64,000 nucleotides of DNA, taken from the NCBI GenBank assembly GCA_029204225.1, contig CM055108.1, positions 26,277,303-26,341,302 of the forward strand, in the 5' to 3' direction. This stretch comes from Diphasiastrum complanatum (taxonomy: Eukaryota > Streptophyta > Lycopodiopsida > Lycopodiales > Lycopodiaceae). Made by a program: the position numbers and the translations under genes. This document shows positions 11,094-22,500 of the stretch, in pieces. The notes beneath the pieces are model-generated. The model searched no databases. It saw nothing but the letters and a program-made list of their open reading frames with translations, and was not told the DNA's origin. Position 1 is the stretch's first letter. The number at the start of each line of letters is the position of its first letter.

Positions 11094-14000
11094 CCTACCA
11101 ACTCGCAAATAAAGGACCTGATAAAGAAATCTAGCTAATCACAAAGGTGTGACTCTGGTTTTTTTTCTTTCATTTTTAAACAGCTCAAAAAAGGGCTCGA
11201 ATTGATTGATCTTAGAACAGACTGATCACATTCATGCTTGACACTGATACTAGAGCTTCAACCTCCATCTCACAGAAGAAGTGGAGTGCATATTGGAGTG
11301 CATATTGATCAATCCGTTCAACTTTGGATAAGAGATGCTAAAAGCCTACAGCCTACAGCTCAGTTTCAGTCAGCTCATTGACTATTATATGCTACTACTA
11401 TGATATCAAAGATCAAGTTCATGTGATTTTCTGGGCAAGCATGCAGTACTATGCCATTGGACACAATTTGTCAGCTGGTTGTTTAAGATATGAAACATGC
11501 TAGTCGAGTTATCTTCTTTAAGAGCAATTAATAGTCATGTCAGCAAAAACAGATTCCCAATAGAATCGATATGAAACGACAACAAATATGTGGCTCAGAC
11601 TTGGCTTTCTTGTACCTCGGTAAAAAGAGGAAAGAAAAGTTCATACCCATGTACTTTTGCACCAGCCAAGTTAACCTCATCAAATGAAGGCTATCGTGTT
11701 TTGTATATTGAAGATAATGGTGAGCACACATCTCCTACTGTATAAAGCCAGAATAAGTGTGGTATAATAGTGCATCATAGCATTTTATGGCATGCCAAAA
11801 ATTTTATCTAAAAGGCACCAAAAGACTAGATTTACAAATCATGGTAAACAATGTTGCAAGAAAAATGGATGGATGCATGCATGAAAAATGGAAGGATGCG
11901 AATTTTCTGGTAAGTATGACTTGCATATAAAGGTGCATCTAAAGCATGGGCATGCATGTGAGAACATGAAAGAAACATGAATTTTTGTATTGATGACGTG
12001 CATATAGAGGCGCTTCTCAAGGACCAAGTTCTAGCAATAACATCCTTAAATATGTGGCAAAACTTTTTGTGTGCACATACCCCTAGAATATAAGACATTG
12101 ACTTTAATGTTTACATTTGCATAAACTCCATTGACCGACTTGAACACATAGTATTGCCTTTTACAAGGCAATGCCAAAAAAGTTGATTTCATGGCCACAT
12201 TTTGAGCAAATTCTTTCACAAAAAGCTAGAACGTGGATTCTAAGTTCAATCCTAGTTGCACCATGTTCCAAGAAGTTGTGTTTGGGAGAACGTATAGAAC
12301 TAACAGTCTAGAATGCTCCTAGGTTTTTTGCAATGTTTTGTTCAAGAGCACATCTCAGTCTTTTCAAGGATTCAAAATGGGAGTTATACAGACCTATTTT
12401 GGGGGCAAATAAGAAACAACCTTCTTAAAAGCTTATCTATCTATAATGTGTTATAATCACTATACTACGAACCCCGCATGTAGTCGAATTCAAAAGCTTT
12501 GCTACCTTTTCCAGAGCTCAAAAGTGTCTTGGCCTTTTATAAAAATTGTCTACCCTCTCTTGCAAATTTAATCAAGCTATTTCTGAGAGATATCGTCTTG
12601 TGTCATTACGGAATTTTTCTTTTGATGTTGAATGTTGAATGCTTATGATATGCTTGTGATGAATCCTTCCGCTTCTGTGCATTAATGAATTCGTGTGTGT
12701 CTATGAAATCAATCGTATAGATCCTTACAATTTCAAAGTTCGGATTAATAGAGCTCAAACATAACTATGAGCTTGAGTCTGATAGGCACAATACATAGCA
12801 CCGAGAAAACCAGATCGTTTCATCTTTTCCAACACTAGAGACATTTGTATCTTGATCCTTGTCTAGGATGCCTATAGATGGAGAGTCAACAAAAAATCAT
12901 ATGATATATATCTCAAATCCTAGATGAGACTATGGGATTGAGCATGTACTAGAAACCACAAATTATTTTTGAAAGCAAGCAAAAACTATTAGGGATCCTT
13001 TGTGTGTCCCAATCAGTTGGTAAGATTATTGATCTAATATAGTGGAACTGAGTAAGACTATTGAATCCCTCTCCTCGGGTTTTGCATCTAAAGGCTTGGA
13101 AAACCCTTAATGACCAGGGAGTACGTTGTGGTGGGAAGATCATCCATTGGTTCATTCTAATAATCCTAGGTGTTGAAAATGCCTTGCCATATTCGTAAAT
13201 ACATGATCTTGCTACTACTATAGTGACCAATTGCTTGAAAAATCATACATTAAAGCATCTAAAGAAGTTACTAGATTATGTTGGTCAATTTATCTCGGTG
13301 ACAACTACCTATTGATGAATAATAAAGTGGTTAGCGCCACACAATACTGTATATTGAGTCACCTTATGGGACGTTGACTCTAAGCCATATTCCTCCACCA
13401 CATCCTTTGAAATTAGTTCCAAACCATTTTGATAAATGATGATATAATCCTTAGGGTGGACAATGACACATTAGGCATTGAGACTCACTAGTAAGTCTTT
13501 GTGGCTTGATAGAATCAAATTGCATTTATAAAATGTCAGATGAAAGGATGCTAAGAGATCTAGGAATTCCATGACCCTAACATGCTTAGTGAGATAAAGA
13601 CATGCTATTTGAACAAGCAACACAACCACCATATTTGAATATAATACTAACTCGTAGGCAAGAAGAGCAAGTTCTTAGAACTTAGCACAATGACATTTCT
13701 TCATCTGAAAAAAGAGAAAAGACTGTAAAAATCTACTAGGAAAGAACTCTCTAAGGAACATTTGTTTATATGTTTAGAAATTGCACTCCAAGTCGATAAT
13801 ATTCTTGTAGTGGCTCACTCCTAAGGAATGCCCAAGTAGAATGACTAGATGAACCACTAAACTTCTAGTTGTTCCACATACTGTTGGAGAGTTATCCTCC
13901 ACTACACTTTGAAGATGCCAAGTTTCACATCAAAAAAAATTTGAAAATTTCATTTCATAAACCAAATAATCGACCTACATGATGAGATGATGCACTTATC

Positions 14001-15236
14001 TTGATAAGGACAATCAAAGGAGGGTATTAAAGTTTGCCACAAAAATCCATCAAAAGCATAGAGAAGACCGATAAATTATAAGTTTGCCACAAAAATCCAT
14101 CTAAAGCATAGAGAAGACGCATAAACTATTCTTGATTGAATGTCTCACATTGATTGTCCAATGGTTTTCTATTCATTTCTAGCTCATGCTATCAAAGTCA
14201 GGGAGAGAGAGTTAGACAATATTAGCAATGTTTGACTAAGTTGTCATAACAAGTGTGGAGGCCATGGTGCAATTACCCTCCTAGCTACTACTCATCTTTT
14301 TTATTAGAGGACTTTAAAATGACAATAGTTTGTTCTTTGATATAAATATCATCGATAAAAAAATGTTAGATGACATAGAGATACTGGTTCCTATTTGCAA
14401 AGCCATCTACACCTACTATGAGCCAACTAAATGGTGAGTGCCAAAGCTCTTTAGGCACAAGATCAATTTCATGGGTGGTTTGAATTGGAGAACAATTGTG
14501 TTTTCATATCCACCTTGTCTGATGAGGATCTAGAAAAAGAAAAAGAATTTGATCTATAGACATGTGATTTGATTAGCATGTGTAAACATAGAAAAGAAAT
14601 TTCTTTTCTTTGGAAGTAAATCAAAAAGTCCTATAAGAAATTGAAGCGTGACTAGATATTCTATGAGGTATTTAATATGTTACCACGTTTTTAAATTGGT
14701 TACTCTCACCTTGGGGTCACAAGAACAAGCCCACTAAGATGAGTTCGAAGCAATAGTCGTGTAACTCTAACAAAAATTTGGACTAAAACTTCAACTTCTT
14801 TTCGTATCTACAGGTCCGTGACAAACTTCTAAAGGGGGAGAAAAGATCTGAGTGAGATGTTCCAATACTAGTTTCACAAAATACAAATACAACATTCATA
14901 GATGGGATAGATGAAGAGTCCATAAGTGAAGTTGTAGGAGGGTTACAAACAAGAAAGTAAAATATCATGATATATGTGTGTCTTATAGATGTTATTAAAT
15001 TTAATCGTAAAAATACATGGGTGGGATAACGATGGACCCTCATCCTTTCATTTCTTTTTTAAACCTGTGAATGCCTTCATTGAGGTATATGAATGATTGT
15101 AGTGCGACCTCGACATAACATGAAAAATAGATTTATGTCCTTTACCGGTAGAGTCTTGCTCATTCTTTGCTTGAAAAAAACTCGAAAGTTGTGGATTCAG
15201 GTATGTATACAAGAAGCCTAGGCTTCTTTTTATACT
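11094..15236. other. Intergenic, no gene recognised
   Basis: No long frame and no domain I can name. On the - strand near 14340-14370 a short string FFIDDIYI resembles a gypsy RT active site, but the surrounding frames do not support it, so any element here is unrecognisably old. Confidence 0.5.
14031..14130. repeat. 50-bp tandem duplication
   Basis: Two adjacent 50-bp units, both starting AGTTTGCCACAAAAATCCAT (14031 and 14081), differ at only a few positions near their 3' ends. Confidence 0.85.
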
Positions 15237-15761
15237 TTAAGGATAGCAATACGAAATACCATTTGCGTTATACGATAAGTCCATAAAACCAAAGATTGCT
15301 ATTACTTTAAGTCTTGATTTCAGCCTTTTCCAAAACATTATCTTGAGAAGCTTGCTCATAAAGTTCTTCACTAATGCATCCATCATTTGCAACAAATGGC
15401 TCAAAGAAGAAGAATGCTTTACCATACCAACATTTTGATGCAAACTTGTACTTGTAGAAAGACAATGATCAAACTTTGCATGACTTTGCTCTTCTACCTT
15501 CAAAGAGGATGAAGTAGAGAGGAGAAAGCATGATGATGAATCCTTTATTCAGTACATCTTTAAAAGTGTTTCCCAAGCACTTTTAGAGGTCTTGCAAAAT
15601 TTCAAATGATATAAGATAGATCTTGTTACCGATAAAATCTTGATCGTCATGTCGATGCAAAATCTCAGCTTGCAACTCCATGAAAAATAGTTGGTGTCAT
15701 CCAACATATCTTCGCCCGAACAAGTACGAATTGCTCCCAAATCTCTTGCCATAAGAACCAA
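15237..15761 (-). pseudogene. Copia-2 gag remnant
   Basis: Two - strand pieces (15549-15761 and 15237-15503) in broken frames. The first shows the Copia Gag pattern NYFSWSCKLRF followed by SKSAWETLLKMY, typical of UBN2-type Gag. The second is too degraded to place with confidence. No intact ORF remains. Confidence 0.6.
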
Positions 15762-15889
15762 CCAAGAAGATAAACTTTTTCAAATCCTAAATGTGCCCTA
15801 AAAGACACAAAAACCAGCAAGTATCAAATCTGACAAATCAGCACCGAAATGTGTCGAAACCACACATTAGATGGATGTAGGAACTCGCC

Positions 15890-16562
15890 CTTCTACAAGC
15901 CTTGTGTGCTGAAAATTTCAGCCTGAAATTGCATTACAAACTCAAAACCAGCAAGCAAAGAATCAGGTAAGCCTCCAACAAAGTTTTTTTCGGAACCCTT
16001 CTTTCCTGCCAAAAAGTGTGAACAATACACACACGGATAGGGCTGTTGCAACACCCTACAAATGGTAATATGCTGTCCAATTTTCAGCCTCGGAATGTGA
16101 TCGGATCAACACAAAAAAATTAGCGCCTTCTTCCACACCTGGAAACAAGCAAAAAGAAGCGGATCTTCACTTTGTAAAATCAGCAACGGCGTTGATTTTT
16201 CAGCCAAATCAGAAGCATAGAAATTGCTTGTAGATGGGCGCCCTCCTGCAAAGGAGCAAATCTGAAAAATAGGACAGCAACGGACCAACGGAAGTAGGCT
16301 AAATCTACACGGATGTGGGCACCTAGAAGATTATTAATGGCGCCTTCCTGCAACCTGAAAAATCAGCAAACAACAACCTGATTTTTGGACATCCAAAATC
16401 CTATTATCTTCTTTGATGTGTGTCGCCCCCCTGCAAAACGGAAAAGAGTCAAAAAACGGATCTTCACTCCACTAAATCAGCAAAGGTGCTGAATTTTTGT
16501 GATCCCTGAGTGAAGACGATCTCTTTTGGTAGGGCGCCCTAAATCAAGCATAGAAGATCTAT
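15890..16562 (-). repeat. Copia-2 leader with reiterated modules
   Basis: Imperfect copies of a GCGCCCTCCTGCAA-like core (near 16120, 16238, 16340, 16428) alternate with CGGATCTTCACT...AAATCAGCAA blocks (16160-16210 and 16460-16500). They lie between the gag remnant and the PBS and have no coding appearance. Confidence 0.5.
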
Positions 16563-16575
16563 GGCTCTGATACCA
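16563..16575 (-). other. Copia-2 primer-binding site
   Basis: The + strand reads ggctctgatacca, the reverse complement of the iMet-type PBS, immediately beside the LTR edge at 16576. Confidence 0.85.
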
Positions 16576-17009
16576 TGTAGGAAATCAAAGTGCCAAGATC
16601 CTTCTAACATTCAATCTCCAAATACAAGAAGAAGAGGGAGAGGGTTAGGCGCCCTCAAGGAGAGAGAAAGTAGTAGCAATGCTTCAAAATGAATGAATTA
16701 CAAATGAACAAAGAGTACATATAAATAGGCCTTCCAAGGGCCTAGACTCTTTCAAACTCTAAGTTCTAGAACCTTCCAAAACCCATTACTAATTATAAGA
16801 CACTCCCAAAAGTAAAGATAGAATCCCTTAACATAATTAGACTTTACTTGGACCCACGAATTACTACTGGACCAAAATTGGGTCCAACTCAACTAAAACT
16901 GACTTAACATGGTCTAAAGAATAAACCTAACCCATGGTTACACAAGTCTCGACCTTCTGGGTCAAAGTAACCTATGGGAAACTAACATTATCATTTATTA
17001 CTTCTAACA
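16576..17009 (-). repeat. Copia-2 LTR
   Basis: The 434-bp segment starts TGTAGG and ends CTAACA on the + strand, so it has TG/CA termini on both strands. The inner edge is fixed by the PBS; the outer edge is inferred from the CA terminus that abuts the TRIM element. Confidence 0.65.
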
Positions 17010-17148
17010 TGTTGGAATATCAATCCACACTCTAGAGAGAACTATCAAACAGATCGGATAGCTCAGTGGTAGAGCATCCCATCCGGTATGAGGGAGGTTT
17101 TGGGTTCGAATCCTAGCCATCCATATTAAGATTTATGGATTTCTAACA
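17010..17148 (+). repeat. TRIM left LTR
   Basis: 139 bp. Compared with the right LTR it has about eleven substitutions, most inside the tRNA-like part, and lacks five bases (TCTGT) of the tRNA-like acceptor arm. Confidence 0.88.
17052..17119 (+). pseudogene. tRNA-like sequence in TRIM left LTR
   Basis: It has an A box (TAGCTCAGTGG, 17059-17069) with a GCTC/GAGC D stem and a perfect B box (GGTTCGAATCC, 17103-17113). The 3' acceptor arm has lost five bases. The base before the anticodon is C instead of the near-universal U33, so it is not a working tRNA. Confidence 0.75.
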
Positions 17149-17161
17149 TGGTATCAGAGCC
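17149..17161 (+). other. TRIM primer-binding site
   Basis: The sequence tggtatcagagcc directly follows the left LTR; it matches the PBS of Copia-1 and Copia-2. Confidence 0.88.
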
Positions 17162-17254
17162 AAGTTAGACCTAACAGTTCATGGTGTCAAAGCTTTGGTT
17201 AGGTGGCCCAAGTTGTGGGGCAGGTGACAGCTAGGACCCCACCAAGTGTGGCTT

Positions 17255-17263
17255 GAGGGGGGG
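17255..17263 (+). other. TRIM polypurine tract
   Basis: GAGGGGGGG directly precedes the right LTR, as needed to prime plus-strand synthesis. Confidence 0.8.
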
Positions 17264-17407
17264 TGTTGGAATATCAATCCACACTCTAAAGAGAACTATC
17301 AAACAGGGCGAATAGCTCAATGGTAGAGCATCCCATCCTGTATGAGAGAGGTCCCGGGTTCGAATCCTAGTCTGTCCATCCATATTATGATTTATGGATT
17401 TCTAACA
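17264..17407 (+). repeat. TRIM right LTR
   Basis: 144 bp from TGTTGG to CTAACA, with the more complete tRNA-like sequence of the two LTRs. Confidence 0.88.
17306..17378 (+). pseudogene. tRNA-like sequence in TRIM right LTR
   Basis: This 73-nt stretch folds on paper as a cloverleaf: acceptor GGGCGAA with TCTGTCC (one mismatch, two G-U), D stem GCTC/GAGC, anticodon stem TCCCA with TGAGA (one mismatch), T arm around GTTCGAAT, and discriminator A. The A box is TAGCTCAATGG (17313-17323) and the B box GGTTCGAATCC (17357-17367). The anticodon loop TCCTGTA has C33 instead of U. By eye the D arm and variable region are closest to tRNA-Cys-like plant tRNAs, but the family assignment is a guess. Confidence 0.75.
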
Positions 17408-18866
17408 TAATGAACATTGTGATGTTGAAGGTCATTGAAAGCGTCATTCCACAAGCCCTTCTATATAAGAGGTTATCCTCAAATTATTGTGATTGAAAGA
17501 AATTCTACCCCTATGTACTAGAAGACTAAATTGCAATAAACGTTTAATATCTTTCATCTTCACAAAACAAGAGAACAAAAATAAACTATGAAGAAGATAA
17601 AATTGCATTTTTGCAAAACTCATGGCAAGACATGTTCCACTACCCAACCTCATAATCTAAATCTAAGCTTGAATATTATCTTCCTTGATTCAATAGACAA
17701 GGATTCTCATTAGTGCCACATGATGAGGTTGTTTGCCTTCTAAGTACCCCTAGTTAAGAATAAATTGCCACTAAGAAAAAAAAACATGCAAGACATCACA
17801 AACAAACTTGTAACTTAACTTGAAACCTTCGTTAACTATTTCACTTTATCATGAATGACAAGGCAAATTCTCTCCATCATAGGGCACATTCTCTCCATGA
17901 CAAGGCACATTGCAAGCCGCTTGTTTCAATAAACTTAAGTCTTTTTAAAAATGAGTTTACCACTCATTACCGACATAATGTTGTAGATATATATTATGTT
18001 GAGTATCAAGGGCAAGATTCCTATCTATAAACTTCATTGCCTTTTTAACCAACACTTTGAGAATATTTTGAAGCATATCCATAACTAAAATGTTTTCCTT
18101 TGTTTGGGAAAAAACTTCGAATTCCAATTCCTTGCTTGCATAACACTTTCTTGAAAACATTAAGAGAGAAATCCCTATAAAGGGCTCTATGATCAACCAT
18201 CTTTGTGGAAATTTGAAAATAACTAATGGCAAAAAGCTAACCTTTGCAACCAACCTTCACACTATTATAAACCACATTGCAAACCTCTAGAACTTTCAAT
18301 TAAGAGATCACAAGACTGATCTCTTGGGGGATTGATTTCTCCGATGAAAGGAGATATGTCACCCAAGGCAATTATTTTCATGTGACCTAGTAGTACTATA
18401 TAAACATTATATTATCTAGACATTAAATGCAGCATAATTTTAATAATAGAATTGATGTGTGTGTGATAACTGACTGGCTTCCAATTCACTTTCTTTTATC
18501 CTTGTATGCACATGTGGTAGATAAATGTTGCATGTGCATGTAAATAGTTCACTAATTGCAATTAGTGAAACTTTTCTCCTGAAGTTATGCAGCCTCAACG
18601 AAAGTTTTGAAAAGTAAACCTACAAATAAAAATAAAAACACAGATTGGGAAATACATAGGTACTCATGTGCAGACATAGTTGCCACAGCACAAGAAAAAA
18701 CAGTGAGTTGTTTTGAAACAAAAAATTCATGCTTAAGAGTCCCATGACAAATTTTGGATTCTGAAATGCAATTAAGACCTGCTCAACATTACAAGGATCT
18801 GGGCTAATAACAGCTACATTAGTCTTTGTCATGGCAAATTGCAAGCTCCAAACAAAAAAGGGCAGA
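17408..18866. other. Intergenic; includes the presumed eS19 3' UTR
   Basis: Between the TRIM and the eS19 stop codon I see no protein domain in any frame. The last 200-300 bases before 18866 probably hold the eS19 3' UTR; no polyadenylation signal could be fixed. Confidence 0.5.
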
Positions 18867-18942
18867 TCATGCTCCTGCAACAGCAATCCGACCAGCGACT
18901 TGGTCCAAGTCACGTTGGCCGTTGGATGTAATGCGCCTCCCA
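18867..18942 (-). CDS. RPS19: eS19 exon 4
   Basis: It starts after acceptor CCAG with TGGGAGGCGC (completing Gly121) and ends at TGA (18869-18867); 76 bp. Confidence 0.94.
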
Positions 18943-21900
18943 CTGGATAGAAAGTGTTTTGTAAATTCCAACAGTCAAAAACAAGTTTGCAACCATGAAT
19001 AAAATGGGCAAAAGTCAACGAAAGTACATGTTCCACTCAGACAGTAGACTTACCCTCTGGGGTCTTTTTCAACGATTTCAAGCTTTTCAAGTTGCTTTAG
19101 GATGTCTCTGGCGATTGACCCACCACTCTTAGCAAAATGTGATGGTCTAGAGCCATTGCTTTTGCGACCTCCATAAATTTTACGGAAAGCCCCAACTCCA
19201 ATGCCTTGCCTCAAGTAGATCTTCCTCGCCATGGATGCTTAAATTGAAAAGTGTCACAGGACAATCAATTAACTTCATAGTGTCTGAAATGACTACCCTC
19301 TCAAACTATTATAACTAAGTCAAGCATGGACACAGGTCCCACACTTGCGGTAAGTGAAAACATGGAGTGCATAGATGCGGCAGACTCCAGGAGTCAATCT
19401 ATTTTGAAAAGTTGCTTCTAGCCTGGCTAATGGATTACAACATTACACTTAGTGTTGATCCAACAACACTGTTGTCACACATCATTGCACAGGCATACAC
19501 AAGATGTTCACATCATTGCACAGGCATACTCCAGACGTTCACATCATTCTATTTGTACAAAAGAATCACACTCAAATTAAAAAGCTAATCAGATATCAAT
19601 AAATTCAATAAAATATGCTCATAAAAACATCAACAGCACTACAATGTACCAGCTATTTAATATTGAGTAAACAAAACCTACCATCACAAATAAGAAAAGT
19701 TCAGCTGTAATAGACTCAAAGAACTTCATTGCTAGAGCAGTGCACCCTCAAAAGGCAGATCAATAAGGATGTACAAGTACTTAATACTTGATTTGACATT
19801 TTCACTGGTTAGGAGAGTCTTATAGAAAATGCCAATCCCTTTCAAAACTGAGTAGCTCAAGCATCTATAAGCTTTTAAATAAAGTCAAAAGAAACATAAA
19901 CAAATGTGGAGAGATTTTGAAATTAGGCAAGATTTGAGACTGTTGAAACCCTATTCAGAAAAATTTGCGTCACAAAAAAGGTTCCACTTGAGCGAATAAG
20001 CCATATGAGAAAAAAAGTTGTCTGAACTAAGCTTCTAACAAGAAATTATTTCAAATGAAAGGGGCACTTGGATAAAAACTCAAAAAGGCTCGAATACAAA
20101 AAGCCTCTGATTGAAAAGTGTTAAGAAGTTTTAACCTTTCCAAACATATTCACACAAAAAAGACTTTTTTGACATTTGGCTTTCACATGCAGTTTTGCTT
20201 CTTGATTCGCCTTTCTAACTTAAAGAGCAAGTTCTAACAAACCTGGTCCACCCACAAAGGGGGAAAAGAGATTTTCCAGAATGAGAAAAAGGATCAGCTA
20301 ACTTGGTAGCTTTGCATACAACATCATTTTGTCCCTCCTCGTCAAAACACAATGATGGATCAGTGCATGGAGTGAGATTAACTCCAACAAGCATAATTCT
20401 ATAACGGCCATGTAGAGAAGCTAAACTGTGTGATTACAACACTTTTTAGCAGGGCACCATGGAAACAAATTTTAATGAGTCCTTATGGTGGATAGAGGTC
20501 TCTAATCTCTCTGAAAGAAGTTGAAAGTTCTATACAAAATCATGGTTGACAATGTCGTCAGATCTGCAAACGTGATGCTGAAGCTGAACTTTCTTTGTGA
20601 GAAAGATAATCATATATAGGCAAGTCTTTTGCAGGACGATCAAAGCATTGTTAAAACTCGAGTTGCTAGAGTTCACTGCCTCAGCTATTGTGTTCTTGTA
20701 CCTCATGTTGTTAACAAGGAGTTGCAAAGCACCCTTCGACAACTGCTCCAGGCTATAACTATGTGGAAGACATGGACGGCTAGATTTCATTTACTGTACA
20801 AGAGAACCCTTCAAATGTTTAGTTTTTTGACATACAACAAGTTGTCTTATCCCCTTTTGAAGATAGAATAGAGTAAGCTTGTGTCACCCTATTTTTTGTC
20901 ATGATACAATTTACAAATTAGATCACCTTTCAATAGTACCTCCAGTACCAAACAAAGCTTTCTAAAAGTTTATACATATTCCATTGGGATGTATTTACTT
21001 TTTAAAAGATAAAGAACAATGTCAATTGGTGAAACATCTGCTTAGAACCAGTTAACTATGTTTGCAATGTCAATATCGATGGATGCGATCTGTTCAAATA
21101 ACATGTTTAATATCTGTGGTCAGTACAAAAAATGTCTCACTAGAAAACAGTACAGCTCTCATCATAAGAGCATACCAGCTCTGATGTAGTACCAATCTGC
21201 ATCATATGGGGCAAGCTCCTTAAATGTTGCCGTCTTTACAAGGTCGGTCCAAGCTGGGAGCTCAATCTGCAAAAATTACCAGACACAGGACATCAAAAAC
21301 TAGACACACAGAACAGCACATGTAGAAATCTTACTAACATGGTTAGGAATTCCTCAAAACAAGTCAAACGAAACATTGTCAGAAGCAAAATATATTCGAT
21401 AATTTTCTAAGCAGCATGCAAACCTTGTGCTAGTACAACTAAATGGCGTATATTTTCTTACTGCTGAAACTACAGCAGGATTATGCAAAATCATAGCAGA
21501 TAGACATTGTTGACATTCCTGCAAGTGTACTCCATGCATATTAATAGCATTAAAATGGGTCCTAAGGACACTTAAGAGTCAACCTACATAAGAATCTGGC
21601 TGTGATTCAAACTAGAGGTTCATGTAAAAGGCGTTCAGAAAAATAACCGATTCATTGTTAAGGGGTTTAGATTGTGGGCATTCCAATGAACAGATTGACA
21701 GAATGCTTACTAAATAGTTTCGAAGTTTTAATGCTGGTTGAACGCCATCGAATATCTGTAACAGTAGCTTAAAGCACGAATGAGGATTCGAGATAGATTG
21801 GACGAGATGGCCTTGCATGACCAGCAGAACAGGATACGCCTATGTGATATTTAATCGCATTTATCTATTTTTGGTTTTGACGTGAGCAATGACAGTTTGT

Positions 21901-22402
21901 TGAAGCAGGTGGATTGAAGAAAAGCCAAAGAAGATTCAAGTTGGACACGAATAAACAACCTTATATTTTAAGAAATGCAATGTCGGAAAAAATTATATCT
22001 GGAAAGGCCTTAAACGCCAAACCATATTTGTCACACCCCATATAAAACCAGAGGTATCATGGAAACCGAAACTTGTCGATTTTCTATAACGCAAGAACTA
22101 CCCGTTCGTTCGATGCTTCAAAAATAAGGGAACAATCGGGATAGAATAGAAAACCAACGAGGAAGATGAAAGCTAGAATCATGGCATCATTCTACAATTT
22201 CCCAGCACACTTTTCAAAGATTTATAGACTAAGACGCAGAAACTGCCACAATGAAGCTTGTAAAGAGAGCCATCATGAAGCTAGAATAGCAAAGACAAAC
22301 AAACAAGCGACTGACCTTGCCAGATCTTTTGAGATGCGCAGCGTATGCCCGAACGAACTCGTGAGACGACACATCCTTCACAGTCTTCGCCGTCACCGCC
22401 AT
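18867..22402 (-). CDS. RPS19: 40S ribosomal protein eS19, four exons
   Basis: This encodes a core protein of the cytosolic small ribosomal subunit, needed for 18S rRNA maturation. The joined exons 22402-22316, 21266-21176, 19237-19054 and 18942-18867 total 438 bp for 145 residues, close to the 143-145 of plant eS19. Recognisable motifs are [20 protein letters not shown] (exon 1), [13 protein letters not shown] (exon 2), [20 protein letters not shown] (exon 3) and [13 protein letters not shown] (exon 4). All introns are GT-AG, with phases 0, 1 and 2; lengths are 1049, 1938 and 111 bp. The ATG at 22402 sits in a good plant context (GCTATGGCG). No disabling change is seen, so it looks functional. 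It is the only gene here on the - strand and has a telo-box upstream. Any of several nuclear eS19 paralogues could be the orthologue. Confidence 0.96.
19054..19237 (-). CDS. RPS19: eS19 exon 3
   Basis: It starts after acceptor AAG with CATCCATGGCG and ends CCCAGAGG before donor GTAAGT; 184 bp. The internal ATG (19232) is Met62 of the full protein, not the start. Confidence 0.95.
19478..19529. repeat. 31-bp duplication in eS19 intron 2
   Basis: CACATCATTGCACAGGCATA occurs at 19478 and again at 19509, a short tandem duplication inside the large second intron. The rest of the intron shows no recognisable element. Confidence 0.7.
21176..21266 (-). CDS. RPS19: eS19 exon 2
   Basis: It starts after acceptor GCAG (21270-21267) with ATTGAGCTCCCA (IELP) and ends with the first base of codon 60 before donor GTATGC; 91 bp. 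Confidence 0.95.
22316..22402 (-). CDS. RPS19: eS19 exon 1
   Basis: Codons 1-29, from ATG (22402-22400) to AAG (22318-22316), followed by the donor GTCAGT; phase 0 junction. Confidence 0.95.
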
Positions 22403-22500
22403 AGCGACGGCTCCTCTCTCGCACTGGCTGGCTCGCTCGTTGTTTGATCGATTGATGTGCAGAGTCTGCGTGAAGTTCTGTTTAACCTAAAACTCACGAT

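Larger units (their letters stand above)
15237..17009 (-). mobile_element. Copia-2: 5' part of a - strand Copia element
   Basis: Read on the - strand: LTR (17009 to 16576), iMet primer-binding site, a 670-bp leader, and gag remnants to 15237. Protease, integrase and RT are not recognisable beyond that, and no second LTR is seen, so the 3' part is deleted or decayed. Confidence 0.75.
17010..17407 (+). mobile_element. TRIM-type miniature LTR element with tRNA-like LTRs
   Basis: A 398-bp element: LTR 17010-17148 (139 bp), PBS tggtatcagagcc at 17149-17161, about 100 bp of noncoding internal DNA, a GAGGGGGGG polypurine tract at 17255-17263, and LTR 17264-17407 (144 bp). Both LTRs start TGTTGG and end CTAACA. 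There is no ORF, so mobility would need proteins from another element. This fits the TRIM class (terminal-repeat retrotransposon in miniature). The 5-bp flanks are TAACA and TAATG, so a TSD is only partly supported. Each LTR contains a tRNA-like sequence (separate entries), comparable in principle to the 5S rRNA sequence in Cassandra TRIM LTRs. Confidence 0.85.

Noticed and set aside
14340-14370. FFIDDIYI string suggesting a gypsy reverse transcriptase on the - strand
   Set aside because: Flanking residues do not match RT in any frame, so the eight-residue match may be chance.
17306-17378. Functional tRNA gene
   Set aside because: C at position 33, stem mismatches, and its presence in both LTRs of a transposon argue for a tRNA-derived element part.
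19050-19232. 60-residue stand-alone protein starting [10 protein letters not shown]
   Set aside because: It is exon 3 of eS19; the frame continues upstream and downstream across proper splice sites.
22166-22447. + strand 93-codon frame over the eS19 start
   Set aside because: It is a shadow of eS19 exon 1 and intron 1 on the other strand.
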